A stretch of DNA of 6,413 nt from Bryobacterales bacterium (GTDB taxonomy: Bacteria; Acidobacteriota; Terriglobia; Bryobacterales; Bryobacteraceae): assembly GCA_003164075.1 (NCBI GenBank), contig PLRZ01000407.1, forward strand, positions 310 to 6,722, in the 5' to 3' direction. The notes under the pieces are model-generated. The model made no database searches. It was not told where the DNA came from and saw only the letters and a list, made by a program, of their open reading frames with translations. The translations under genes and the position numbers were made by a program. Below, piece by piece: positions 1-6,334 of this stretch (its first letter is position 1; each line of letters opens with the position of its first letter).

Positions 1-2
1 CC

Positions 3-1973
3 GTGGAATCGCTCCTGCCATCTGCCGCGGAGCCATCCGCGCTTGCGCCATCCATCGCGGCCCTCCGTCTGCCCGATTTGACCCTCATCGCCGCCCAACC
101 GGACCCGTTGGAGGAGTTCGTTCCGCCGCTGGTTGTCGCGCCTCCTTCCGAGACCCGGATGCCCGGTCCGCCCGCCTGCGAGGCAGTTCGAGAGGTGATT
201 CCCGCGTTCGCCGGCGCTCTGCCTGCGTTGGCCGCCGCACCGAACCCGGCCGCGCTGACTTTCGCGCTGGAGCCGCCCCTGTTGCGCTGGGCCGGCGGTT
301 GGCGGACCTCAGCCCCGGCGGAGCCCGTATGCTCCTACATTGCACCGCGACTGGAGACGGCACTCCCCGCCAGCTTCGCCGTGTGTTTGCCGGATATGCG
401 CGTTCTGCAAGGAACGCCAGACCGGCACGCCGCGTTCCTGGCGGCGCCCGCCGACGAGCGCCACCCGGACGCCACCGAGCCTGCGGCAGCCGATTCTCTG
501 GCGATCGCGGCTTCCTCCCAAGAGCAGTCGCCGTTGATGCTGCACTTCCCCGGCCTTGGCATGGAGCAGACTACCGGTAATCGGGCGGCGCCATTCCAGC
601 CCGGCCATCCGTCCGCCGCCGAGCCGCTGGCAACCGCGCCCAATCCGTGGTCCGCCTTGCCGCGGGATCCCACCGTGCAGACACCCGCCGCGCCGGAAGC
701 GGTGCTCCGTTGCGGCTTCCCGCTGGCCAAACCGGCCGCCATGGATTTCATCTGCCAGCGAACGCCCATGGCGCCGTTCCAATCGCTCGACCCGGTGGTA
801 CGCGCGATTCCCGCCCAAGCTCCGAAATTCGTCGTCCGGCCCCTCTTCGAGCGGATCGAAGAAGCCGCGGCGCCGCCCGATCCGGCGTCGAAGACTCCAG
901 CTTTCGCCGAGATCTTCGCCGTCCGCAAAGCCTCCCTACGTCACAGCAGCCCAAGCAGTCTCTTTTCCGCCGGCAAGGCGATCGCGGCCAGCTTGCTGGT
1001 CGGCGTCGGGATCTGGTTTGGCGCCGGCTCGGTGAGGATCGGCACGCAGATGTTGGCCATCAATACCAGCATCCGCGATATGGGTTCCGGCGGCTCCTCC
1101 GGTATCGACAGCGGATCTCGCTCGCCGGTGCCCAGCTTGCCTTCGGCGCACGTTTCCCCGCCCCGGTCGCCGGAAGGCCTCGTCGCCACGGTGCGCCGCG
1201 CCATCCAGGGGCGGGCCGCCGTCGAACTCACCGATACTTTCCGCCGGATGGAAGTCTGGGGCGCCGGTGCCGTGTCACTGCCCGCCGGCTGGTCTCGCCA
1301 TCCCAACGGCTACGTGAACACCGGCCAACTGGCGCTCTATCGCCCGGCGCAGACTTTCGCCGACTACCGCTTCGAGTTCTTCGGTGAAATCGAAAAGAAG
1401 AGCATGGGTTGGGCCATACGGGCGCGCGACACCGAGAACTACTACGCCATGAAAATGACCGTGATCGAGCCCGGCCTGAGGCCCGTGATCGCGGCGGTGC
1501 ACTACTCCGTGATCGGTGGCAGGAAAGGGCCGCTCGTGGAAACGCCGCTCAGCGTCATGATGCACAACCATGAGCCCTACCATGTGGAGGTGGACGTGAA
1601 AGGCGACCACGTGGTCACCTCGATTGAAGGACAGGAAGTGGATTCGTGGACCGACGACGCCCTCAAGGTGGGCGGCATTGGCTTTTTCAGCGATGCCGGC
1701 GAGAGAGCGCGGCTCTACTGGATGAAGGTCGCCAGGAATCAGGACTGGCTGGGGCGGGTTTGCGCCTATCTTTCCAGTGGATCGGGCGCCGATTCGGCCG
1801 AATTGTGGCCCGGCCAATTTCCCAACGGCCCCTCGCAGCCGTCACAACCCGCGTTGCCACCCTCCGCGGATGTGACGCTGGCCGCGGGCGAAGATACCGA
1901 AGAATTTTTGCACGGAGGCCCCCAGCGGGCCAGGACTTTGAAATACGGGAGGACCGAACTATGCAGGTCGTGA
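3..1973 (+). CDS. Membrane-anchored protein with Ala/Pro-rich N-terminus and C-terminal jelly-roll (laminin-G/DUF1080-like) domain; 5' end uncertain
   Basis: The frame is open from the window edge. The first visible start is GTG at 3 with only two bases before it, so the true start may lie upstream; numbering here is from that GTG (656 residues). Residues 1-310 are Ala/Pro-rich, low complexity and probably disordered, with a recurring PSAAEP motif at 6-11 and 203-208. Residues 324-345 form one hydrophobic helix (AIAASLLVGVGIWFGAG core). Basic residues just before it (K309, R313, K325) suggest the N-terminus is cytoplasmic and the C-terminus periplasmic. A Gly/Ser/Pro linker (360-390) leads to a beta-rich domain at about 405-580, with motifs GEIEKKSMGWAIRARDTENY and VGGIGFFSDAGERARLYW, typical of concanavalin/laminin-G-like folds such as DUF1080. 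Those folds usually bind or process glycans, but no catalytic residues can be assigned. The gene overlaps the TPR gene by 13 bases. I recall the same pair in Acidobacteriota; function unknown. Confidence 0.85.
   Translation: MESLLPSAAEPSALAPSIAALRLPDLTLIAAQPDPLEEFVPPLVVAPPSETRMPGPPACEAVREVIPAFAGALPALAAAPNPAALTFALEPPLLRWAGGWRTSAPAEPVCSYIAPRLETALPASFAVCLPDMRVLQGTPDRHAAFLAAPADERHPDATEPAAADSLAIAASSQEQSPLMLHFPGLGMEQTTGNRAAPFQPGHPSAAEPLATAPNPWSALPRDPTVQTPAAPEAVLRCGFPLAKPAAMDFICQRTPMAPFQSLDPVVRAIPAQAPKFVVRPLFERIEEAAAPPDPASKTPAFAEIFAVRKASLRHSSPSSLFSAGKAIAASLLVGVGIWFGAGSVRIGTQMLAINTSIRDMGSGGSSGIDSGSRSPVPSLPSAHVSPPRSPEGLVATVRRAIQGRAAVELTDTFRRMEVWGAGAVSLPAGWSRHPNGYVNTGQLALYRPAQTFADYRFEFFGEIEKKSMGWAIRARDTENYYAMKMTVIEPGLRPVIAAVHYSVIGGRKGPLVETPLSVMMHNHEPYHVEVDVKGDHVVTSIEGQEVDSWTDDALKVGGIGFFSDAGERARLYWMKVARNQDWLGRVCAYLSSGSGADSAELWPGQFPNGPSQPSQPALPPSADVTLAAGEDTEEFLHGGPQRARTLKYGRTELCRS
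1947..1953 (+). promoter_or_regulatory. Ribosome binding site of the TPR gene
   Basis: GGGAGGA lies seven bases before the ATG at 1961, inside the last codons of the upstream gene. It is a strong Shine-Dalgarno match and decides the start of the TPR gene. The same frame is open from an ATG at 1646, but that stretch is deep inside the upstream gene and encodes Arg-rich out-of-frame sequence. The arrangement suggests the second gene is translated by ribosomes arriving from the first. Confidence 0.8.
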
Positions 1974-3604
1974 CCAAGACAACCGGCGGCGCCAAAGCGT
2001 TACCGGCAGCCGTGACATCCATTGAGGAAGCCAAGCAGCTCAAGCGCCCCAATCGAACGCTTTCGAAGGCCGTTTCCCTGCATCTGGAAGGCAAACTGGA
2101 AAGCGCCGCTAAGATGCTGAGCAAGGCCATTGAATCGGGAGAGCGCGATCCATCCCTCTACTCCGCGCTCGGCCATATCCTTTATGAGATGCGCGACTTT
2201 ACGGCCGCCGCGGCGGTGTACGCCCAACTGGTGGAACTGGAGCCGCTGCATCGCACGGCGCATTTCAACCTGGGGGTCTGCCAGGGCAATTTGAAGGAGT
2301 GGAGCGCCGCCGCGGAGTCCTTCCGCATGGCCGCCGAAGTGGATGCCACGCGCAGCGACGCGCTGTTGGGATTAGGCACCTCCCTCATCCACATCGGGCA
2401 GCCCGGCGAGGCCTTGCAGCCGCTCGAAAAATACCTCAGCCTGTACCCCGACCACGAACAGGCGATGTTCGGCAAGGCCGTCTCTCTGCAGCAGGCGGGC
2501 CGCTACGCCGAAGCGGTGGAGGAATACCGTAAAGTGCTCAAGCGCAACCCCCGCTGCGAAGAGGCGCTCTCCAACCTGGTGGCCTTGTTCATGGAGAAGA
2601 AGGACCACGGCTCGGTGCGCCGCTATGCCGAAATGTTGACCGAGTTGCAACCCGAGTCGACCGTTGCCATGGAGGCGCTGGCGACGTTGGCCTTCGGGGA
2701 CGGCGATTTCCCGGCGGCCGCACGCTATTGCCGCAGTCTCGCCGAGGCGGTGCCCGACCGCTTCGAGAACTGGTTCAATCTGGGCGTGGCCTATCACAAG
2801 CTCGGTCAGCATGAGAAAGCCATCCAGGCCTACCGGCAGGCCACTACGCTGCGGCCCGATTGCGCCCAGGCGCATCTCAATTTAGGCGTGGCCCAACAGG
2901 AGATGAGCGATCTGCCCGCCGCGCGCGCCTGCTACGAACGGGCCCTGCAAGTGGATCCCAACCAGCCCGGCGTGCTGTGGAACCTGGCGCTGGTGCTGGA
3001 GCAGCAGGGAGAGCGCAACTGGGCCGAGAAACTCTACGAACGCATTCCCGACGAAGCGCCGGAGTCCTGTGACGCCACCTTCCGCCTGGGGTATCTGCGT
3101 CTTCTGCGCGGCGACTACCAATCGAGCGCCATGGCCTTCCAGATCTGCATCGAACGCCGGCCCGATTGGCCGGAAGCCTGCCTCAACGCCGGCATCGCGT
3201 TTGCCCGTTGCGGCAATCCGGCCGCCGCCCGCCGCCATTTCCAGGAAGCGCTGGAGATCCGCCCGGACTCTTCCGACGCCGTGCGCGGCCTGGCCGCCCT
3301 GGCCCTGGAGCAGCAGGACTACACCGAAGCCTACGACTTGCACCACCGTCTGATCGAGATGGGAGAACGCGGCTCCGAACTGTTCTACAACGCCGGCCTG
3401 ATCTGCCAAAAGCGCGGCATGACCGAGGAGGCGGTGCAGTTCTACCAGCAGGCGTTGAGCGAAGATCCGGAATTCGCCGAGGCGCTGCTGAATCTGGGCC
3501 ACGCATTGATGACGCTGGGGCAGGAGGAAGAAGCGCGGTCCTTCTGGCGCCGCGCCATCCGCGAAAAGCCCGAGTTGGCGCAGACTTATTTTGAGCCGGC
3601 ATGA
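1961..3604 (+). CDS. Tetratricopeptide repeat (TPR) protein, about 15 repeats
   Basis: The ATG at 1961, with GGGAGGA seven bases upstream, gives 547 residues ending in TGA at 3602-3604. There is no signal peptide or transmembrane segment, so a cytoplasmic location is likely. After a leader of about 30 residues, almost the whole chain is TPR helices. The conserved small residue of helix A (often in an NLG motif) recurs every 34 residues: 71, 105, 139, 173, and on to 275, 309, 343, 377, 411, 479 and 513. The helix-B-ending proline follows the same step at 95, 163, 197, 231, 265, 299, 333, 367, 401, 435, 503 and 537; residue 469 in the series is Glu. A weaker unit precedes the series at about 32-64. 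TPR superhelices bind peptides or proteins and have no catalytic role by themselves. The gene overlaps the membrane jelly-roll gene by 13 bases, so a scaffold role for that protein is plausible but inferred. The partner and pathway are unknown. Confidence 0.93.
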   Translation: MQVVTKTTGGAKALPAAVTSIEEAKQLKRPNRTLSKAVSLHLEGKLESAAKMLSKAIESGERDPSLYSALGHILYEMRDFTAAAAVYAQLVELEPLHRTAHFNLGVCQGNLKEWSAAAESFRMAAEVDATRSDALLGLGTSLIHIGQPGEALQPLEKYLSLYPDHEQAMFGKAVSLQQAGRYAEAVEEYRKVLKRNPRCEEALSNLVALFMEKKDHGSVRRYAEMLTELQPESTVAMEALATLAFGDGDFPAAARYCRSLAEAVPDRFENWFNLGVAYHKLGQHEKAIQAYRQATTLRPDCAQAHLNLGVAQQEMSDLPAARACYERALQVDPNQPGVLWNLALVLEQQGERNWAEKLYERIPDEAPESCDATFRLGYLRLLRGDYQSSAMAFQICIERRPDWPEACLNAGIAFARCGNPAAARRHFQEALEIRPDSSDAVRGLAALALEQQDYTEAYDLHHRLIEMGERGSELFYNAGLICQKRGMTEEAVQFYQQALSEDPEFAEALLNLGHALMTLGQEEEARSFWRRAIREKPELAQTYFEPA

Positions 3605-3640
3605 CGCGGCGCGGGCGCTCTTGCACGCGGGGTCGAGACT
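3602..3640 (+). repeat. 39-bp dispersed direct repeat, upstream copy, with imperfect hairpin
   Basis: This stretch begins at the TPR stop codon and matches 6335-6373 without gaps at 29 of 39 positions. It can fold into an 8-bp stem, 3610-3617 with 3622-3629, around the loop CTCT. The stem has six Watson-Crick pairs, one G.T pair and one G-A mismatch. No T-run follows, so it is not a classical intrinsic terminator. Its place five bases after a stop codon would suit a 3'-end-protecting or termination-assisting hairpin. Confidence 0.55.
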
Positions 3641-3666
3641 CTGGACTCCTGATCTCATGGAATTTG

Positions 3667-3713
3667 CGGTAAGGAGCTGTTAAGAAATAAACTTGCCTAA
3701 CGCTCCCTTACGG
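3667..3713 (+). repeat. Imperfect hairpin competing with the 17-bp inverted repeat
   Basis: Positions 3667-3684 can pair with 3697-3713. About fifteen Watson-Crick pairs form, with single-base bulges at 3678, 3683 and 3707, one G-G mismatch (3668/3712) and a 12-base loop. The 3' arm is the same segment that pairs perfectly with 3757-3773, so the two structures exclude each other in RNA. Confidence 0.5.
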
Positions 3714-3773
3714 GGCGCCCCCTGGGCCCGGCTCCGATGCGCATTCAGAGCCGCGACCGTAAGGGAGCGTTAG
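3697..3773. repeat. Perfect 17-bp inverted repeat with 43-base spacer
   Basis: CTAACGCTCCCTTACGG (3697-3713) is the exact reverse complement of 3757-3773. The spacer holds a second, nested stem (CGGCTC 3729-3734 with GAGCCG 3748-3753) and the palindromes GGGGCGCCCC (3712-3721) and ATGCGCAT (3737-3744). I recall similar CCGTAAGGGAGCG motifs as dispersed intergenic repeats in Solibacter-type genomes; this is memory, not a search result. No T-run follows on either strand. Confidence 0.8.
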
Positions 3774-3815
3774 TTGGCGACTGAATAGGTTATTTCACAC
3801 AGGCCCTAAGCCCGG

Positions 3816-3848
3816 AGGTGGGGCAGGCGAGCACCGCCTGCCCCACCT
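3816..3848. repeat. GC-rich 14-bp perfect hairpin
   Basis: AGGTGGGGCAGGCG (3816-3829) is the exact reverse complement of 3835-3848, with loop AGCAC. The stem is very stable and reads the same on both strands. It lacks a following T-run in either direction, so an intrinsic terminator is not supported. A REP-like repeat, a transcription-pausing hairpin or an mRNA-end stabiliser between the TPR and receptor genes would all fit. Confidence 0.75.
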
Positions 3849-3870
3849 GCGAAGCTCACTGCAAATTCCA

Positions 3871-3888
3871 CGACATCAGGAGTTCTGA
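3871..3888. repeat. 18-bp inverted repeat flanking the receptor gene, left copy
   Basis: CGACATCAGGAGTTCTGA is the exact reverse complement of 6277-6294 beyond the receptor gene. It is part of the right outer arm of the compound inverted repeat. Weak similarity to the far copy continues outwards, away from the gene (CAAATTCC against GAAATCCC with a small gap), and stops on the gene side. Confidence 0.7.
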
Positions 3889-3920
3889 CCTCCGGGCCCG
3901 TCAGGAGTTCGGAGTCCCGG
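3876..3920 (+). repeat. Imperfect tandem repeat, two copies, 25-bp period
   Basis: TCAGGAGTTC occurs at 3876-3885 and again at 3901-3910, and the 20 bases from each start match at 16 positions. The second copy matches the left end of the compound element in inverse orientation better than the first does. The right arm therefore seems to have gained a short duplication or insertion. Confidence 0.6.
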
Positions 3921-3948
3921 CGATTTCCCCGGTAGCACCTATTGCGCA

Positions 3949-3990
3949 TTCGTGTTACCGTCGTCAAGTAGCACGAATTTTACTTTCGTG
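3949..3990 (+). promoter_or_regulatory. Candidate operator: TTCGTG hexamers and dyad before the receptor gene
   Basis: TTCGTG occurs at 3949-3954 and 3985-3990, and its complement CACGAA at 3972-3977. The last two form a dyad (CACGAA, seven bases, TTCGTG) ending five bases before the ATG at 3996. In DNA this could bind a dimeric regulator; in RNA it would put a small hairpin over the ribosome-docking region. No purine-rich Shine-Dalgarno sequence is visible there. A regulatory role is inference from position and symmetry only. Confidence 0.3.
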
Positions 3991-3995
3991 ACATT

Positions 3996-6224
3996 ATGGC
4001 CCGCAGATCGAGTTCCGTACTCCAACGTCTCTTGACAGCCCTGCCTGTAGCTGTTGGAATCGGGTTCGCCGCCGGCGGCAGCATTACCGGCCAACTCACC
4101 GACCCCCAAGGAAAGCCGGTTGCCGACGCCGCGGTCGGCGTTCTCGAAGGCGGCAAAGCAATCCAGGAAGCTCACACCGGCGTGGACGGCCGATTTGGCT
4201 TTTCCTCGCTGCCCGCGGGTTCCTATAGGATTGTCGCCGAAGCTTCCGGCTTCGTTCCCATCAGCCAGCCGGTTAACGTCGCCGGCAGCGTCGCATTGAC
4301 CGTCAACCTGGAGTTCGCCCACCTTGCTCCTCAGTCCGACGCCATCACGGCGACAGCCGACGTCAGGGATCTGAATATTCAGAATCCCGATCCCGCGCAG
4401 CGGGTCCTGGTCCGCGACGAGATCCTCGACGCCAACCCGGGCCATCCGGGCGCTCCGGTGTCCATCCCCGGGCTGCCGATCGAGACCGCATCGAGCGGCA
4501 TCAAAGCGCCACAGTACTTCGCTCCCGGTGTGGCCGGAGATCACGGCGAGCCGATCGCCACGTTCATCCAGGTGGGCAGCTTCCTGGCGCCCAACAATCT
4601 GAGCGCCAACGCCCACGGCAACGGCTACTCCGACCCCAATATTCTGGTCCCGGCCATCGTCGAAAGCGTACAAACCGATGGCGGCGCTTTCAATGTCCGC
4701 GAAGGCGACCATTCGGTGGACCTCGCGGAGACATACGGCATTCGGCCGCGTATCGAACCGTTCGCCACACTGACTGCGGATTACCGCGACGCCGACTGGA
4801 GCGCTGGCTGGAGATGGCTCGCTGTCGAGGCGTCCTTCGGCAATGGCTTCCTCGATACTCCGGAACATCGCCAACAGTACAAAGTCAACGTTCTGAAGGG
4901 ATGGAATTGGGGCGCGCATACGCTTACGGCACTCTTCATCGGCTACTATGGCCAGTCGAAAATTCCCGGATTGGCGCCGATTGACGTCCCCGACCTTCAT
5001 GACACCATCGACCCGCGCCAGCGCGACCAGACTTCCACCGGCGAACTCGCCCTGAACGACGTGTGGCATCTCACACCGCGGAGCGAACTGCAGCTTTCGG
5101 GCTTCTTCAGGGCTTACAATCTGTCGCTCTACTCCGATTTCGGCGACGGATTGATCCGGCAAAGCGAGTTCCGCACCGTCACCGGTGGAAACGCCAATTA
5201 CATCCGCAGGATCAATCGCCATCTCTCGCTCATGGCCGGCATGGACTATTTCCGCGAAGCTCCCCGCCGCGACGACCTGGATCGCTACCTCTCGGCTAAC
5301 CCTGCCGTCTATGGGCCCTTCGAAAGCGTGACGGCGAACAACATCACCCTCAATTTTGCGACACCGTTCCTGGCCATCGACGGCGATATTCTTTCGTGGC
5401 TGCGGTACGACTTAGGATGGCGGCGGGACCAGATCGGTTTCGATAACTCCGATCTCCTCAATCCGGCAAATTCCTTTAATCGATGGCGGGGCATCAACTC
5501 GCCGAAAGCCACCCTCGCCATCGTGCCTCCCGAGCGCATGGGGCTCCCCACCATTTCCTTCAGCTTCGGCCAGAGCTTCTTTACCAACGACCCGAGGATG
5601 GGCGCCGGAACCCAGCAGGGCAGCCTCATCAGCCAGGCCCACGCTTATCAGTTGGTGGTCTCCAGAACCATCGGCCGGACCGATTTCCGGGTCACTCTGG
5701 GGCACGTGACGCAATCGGCGTCGCTTGCCAAGATCGATCCCGATACGGGTCTTCAATTCGACGAAGGTCCCAGCCGGAACCGCTACATCACGGCATCCGC
5801 CCGTCACTCTTTCCGCTCCGGGTTCCTGCAGGCGTCGCTATCCCAGGCGGACGCGCGCGATTTATCCGACGGCACGCCGGTGCCGGAAGCGCCTCGCCTG
5901 ATCATGGATGTGCTCGGGACGCTCGACCGGTTGCCGCTGCAATTGCACGCGCGCGCCGAAGTCGAGGAAGTCGGCCGCAAGCCGCTGGGGGATGGGTTCG
6001 TGAGCGTTCCGGTCCGCGAATTTCGGGCCGCGCTGATGCGGAACTTTCGGGAAGGCAAGATCCAGGCGGGCCTCCACCTTCAGATCGCGAGTGGCTACAC
6101 CGGCCAGACTACCGAGGTGCTGGCTCTCCCAGGCGAGGGCGAGCCATTCGAGCGAGTGGTGGGAGTCCGCATACCGTCGTACGCTACGGCATCGTTCAAT
6201 TACAGGTTCGGAAGGGTGCGGTGA
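3996..6224 (+). CDS. TonB-dependent outer-membrane receptor with carboxypeptidase-regulatory-like N-terminal domain
   Basis: The product has 742 residues, from ATG 3996 to TGA 6222-6224. Residues 1-26 are a signal peptide: basic MARR, a hydrophobic core to about A26, then small residues. Residues 29-107 form a carboxypeptidase-regulatory-like beta-sandwich (GQLTDPQGKPVADAAVGV, then GRFGFSSLPAGSYRI). DAITATA at 115-121 resembles a TonB box. Residues 135-245 look like the plug, with conserved-looking stretches around IKAPQYFAPGVAGDHGEP and VQTDGGAFNVREGDHSVDL. The rest, about 250-742, has alternating polar and aromatic strands of an outer-membrane barrel and ends in YRFGRVR. It is shorter than many acidobacterial receptors of this type (often near 1000 residues), yet signal, plug and barrel all seem present. 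Such receptors import ligands using TonB-ExbBD energy. No transporter, enzyme or regulator gene lies beside it, so the substrate is unknown. There is no good ribosome binding site, but the signal peptide fits this start. Repeats bracket the gene. Confidence 0.9.
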   Translation: MARRSSSVLQRLLTALPVAVGIGFAAGGSITGQLTDPQGKPVADAAVGVLEGGKAIQEAHTGVDGRFGFSSLPAGSYRIVAEASGFVPISQPVNVAGSVALTVNLEFAHLAPQSDAITATADVRDLNIQNPDPAQRVLVRDEILDANPGHPGAPVSIPGLPIETASSGIKAPQYFAPGVAGDHGEPIATFIQVGSFLAPNNLSANAHGNGYSDPNILVPAIVESVQTDGGAFNVREGDHSVDLAETYGIRPRIEPFATLTADYRDADWSAGWRWLAVEASFGNGFLDTPEHRQQYKVNVLKGWNWGAHTLTALFIGYYGQSKIPGLAPIDVPDLHDTIDPRQRDQTSTGELALNDVWHLTPRSELQLSGFFRAYNLSLYSDFGDGLIRQSEFRTVTGGNANYIRRINRHLSLMAGMDYFREAPRRDDLDRYLSANPAVYGPFESVTANNITLNFATPFLAIDGDILSWLRYDLGWRRDQIGFDNSDLLNPANSFNRWRGINSPKATLAIVPPERMGLPTISFSFGQSFFTNDPRMGAGTQQGSLISQAHAYQLVVSRTIGRTDFRVTLGHVTQSASLAKIDPDTGLQFDEGPSRNRYITASARHSFRSGFLQASLSQADARDLSDGTPVPEAPRLIMDVLGTLDRLPLQLHARAEVEEVGRKPLGDGFVSVPVREFRAALMRNFREGKIQAGLHLQIASGYTGQTTEVLALPGEGEPFERVVGVRIPSYATASFNYRFGRVR

Positions 6225-6276
6225 GGGTGGGCCAGCTTTTGGCTACTGGCCGTTGGAAAGCGGGCTCTTGCCAACT

Positions 6277-6294
6277 TCAGAACTCCTGATGTCG
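6277..6294. repeat. 18-bp inverted repeat flanking the receptor gene, right copy
   Basis: TCAGAACTCCTGATGTCG lies 52 bases after the receptor stop codon and is the exact reverse complement of 3871-3888. With that copy it encloses 2,388 bp containing only the receptor gene and its upstream region. No recombinase gene or known site motif is visible. Confidence 0.7.
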
Positions 6295-6334
6295 GCCGGG
6301 GATTTCGGATAGTTGGGGAAATTTACCTGAGCCA

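Larger units (their letters stand above)
3634..3919. repeat. Compound inverted repeat (possible miniature mobile or REP-like element)
   Basis: Positions 3645-3670 match the reverse complement of 3858-3883 at 23 of 26 positions, sharing ACTCCTGAT and GGAATTTGC. Further out, 3634-3652 matches the reverse complement of 3901-3919 at 16 of 19. Further in, GAAATAA at 3684-3690 faces TTATTTC at 3790-3796, and the 17-base arms at 3697-3713 and 3757-3773 are perfect. The whole reads as two diverged copies of one unit, head to head, with a GC-rich hairpin and a 25-base duplication added in the right copy. There is no coding capacity, which suits a non-autonomous repeat element. No target-site duplication was identified. 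Confidence 0.65.
3605..3995. other. 391-bp repeat-rich intergenic region without a credible gene
   Basis: No open frame of convincing length, start and composition lies here on either strand. The region is filled with inverted and tandem repeats, each listed separately. A relatively AT-rich patch at 3661-3700 contrasts with the GC-rich hairpins around it. The promoter of the receptor gene should lie in the last 150 bases, but I could not identify convincing -35 and -10 boxes. Confidence 0.8.

Noticed and set aside
1646..1960. Upstream extension of the TPR frame to an ATG at 1646
   Set aside because: The extra 105 residues are Arg-rich out-of-frame sequence over the jelly-roll domain, and the ATG at 1961 has a strong ribosome binding site.
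2882..3658. 258-codon open frame on the - strand
   Set aside because: It mirrors the TPR repeats on the opposite strand and has no recognisable domain of its own.
3664..3690. Possible promoter: TTGCGG and the AT-rich stretch around AAATAA
   Set aside because: The match to -35/-10 consensus is weak, it lies over 300 bases before the receptor start, and the bases are explained by the repeat arms.
3737..3784. 15-codon reading frame inside the 17-bp inverted repeat
   Set aside because: It has no ribosome binding site, and its sequence is dictated by the repeat arm.
3792..3803. ATTTCACACAGG, identical to a 12-mer in the E. coli lacZ leader and common cloning vectors
   Set aside because: The match ends after 12 bases and the flanks belong to the local inverted repeat (TTATTTC pairs with 3684-3690). 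Chance is more likely than vector sequence.
3816..3848. Intrinsic terminator
   Set aside because: The stem is strong, but no T-run follows on either strand, so only a general hairpin is supported.
3939..5222. 427-codon open frame on the - strand
   Set aside because: It lies antisense to the receptor gene, whose frame has clear signal, regulatory-domain and plug motifs. Long antisense frames are common in GC-rich DNA, and its translation shows no recognisable domain.
5483..6289. 268-codon + strand frame overlapping the end of the receptor gene
   Set aside because: It is an Arg/Pro/His-rich frame-shifted reading of the receptor barrel with no domain. The receptor frame continues intact to its own stop, so no frameshift is implied.
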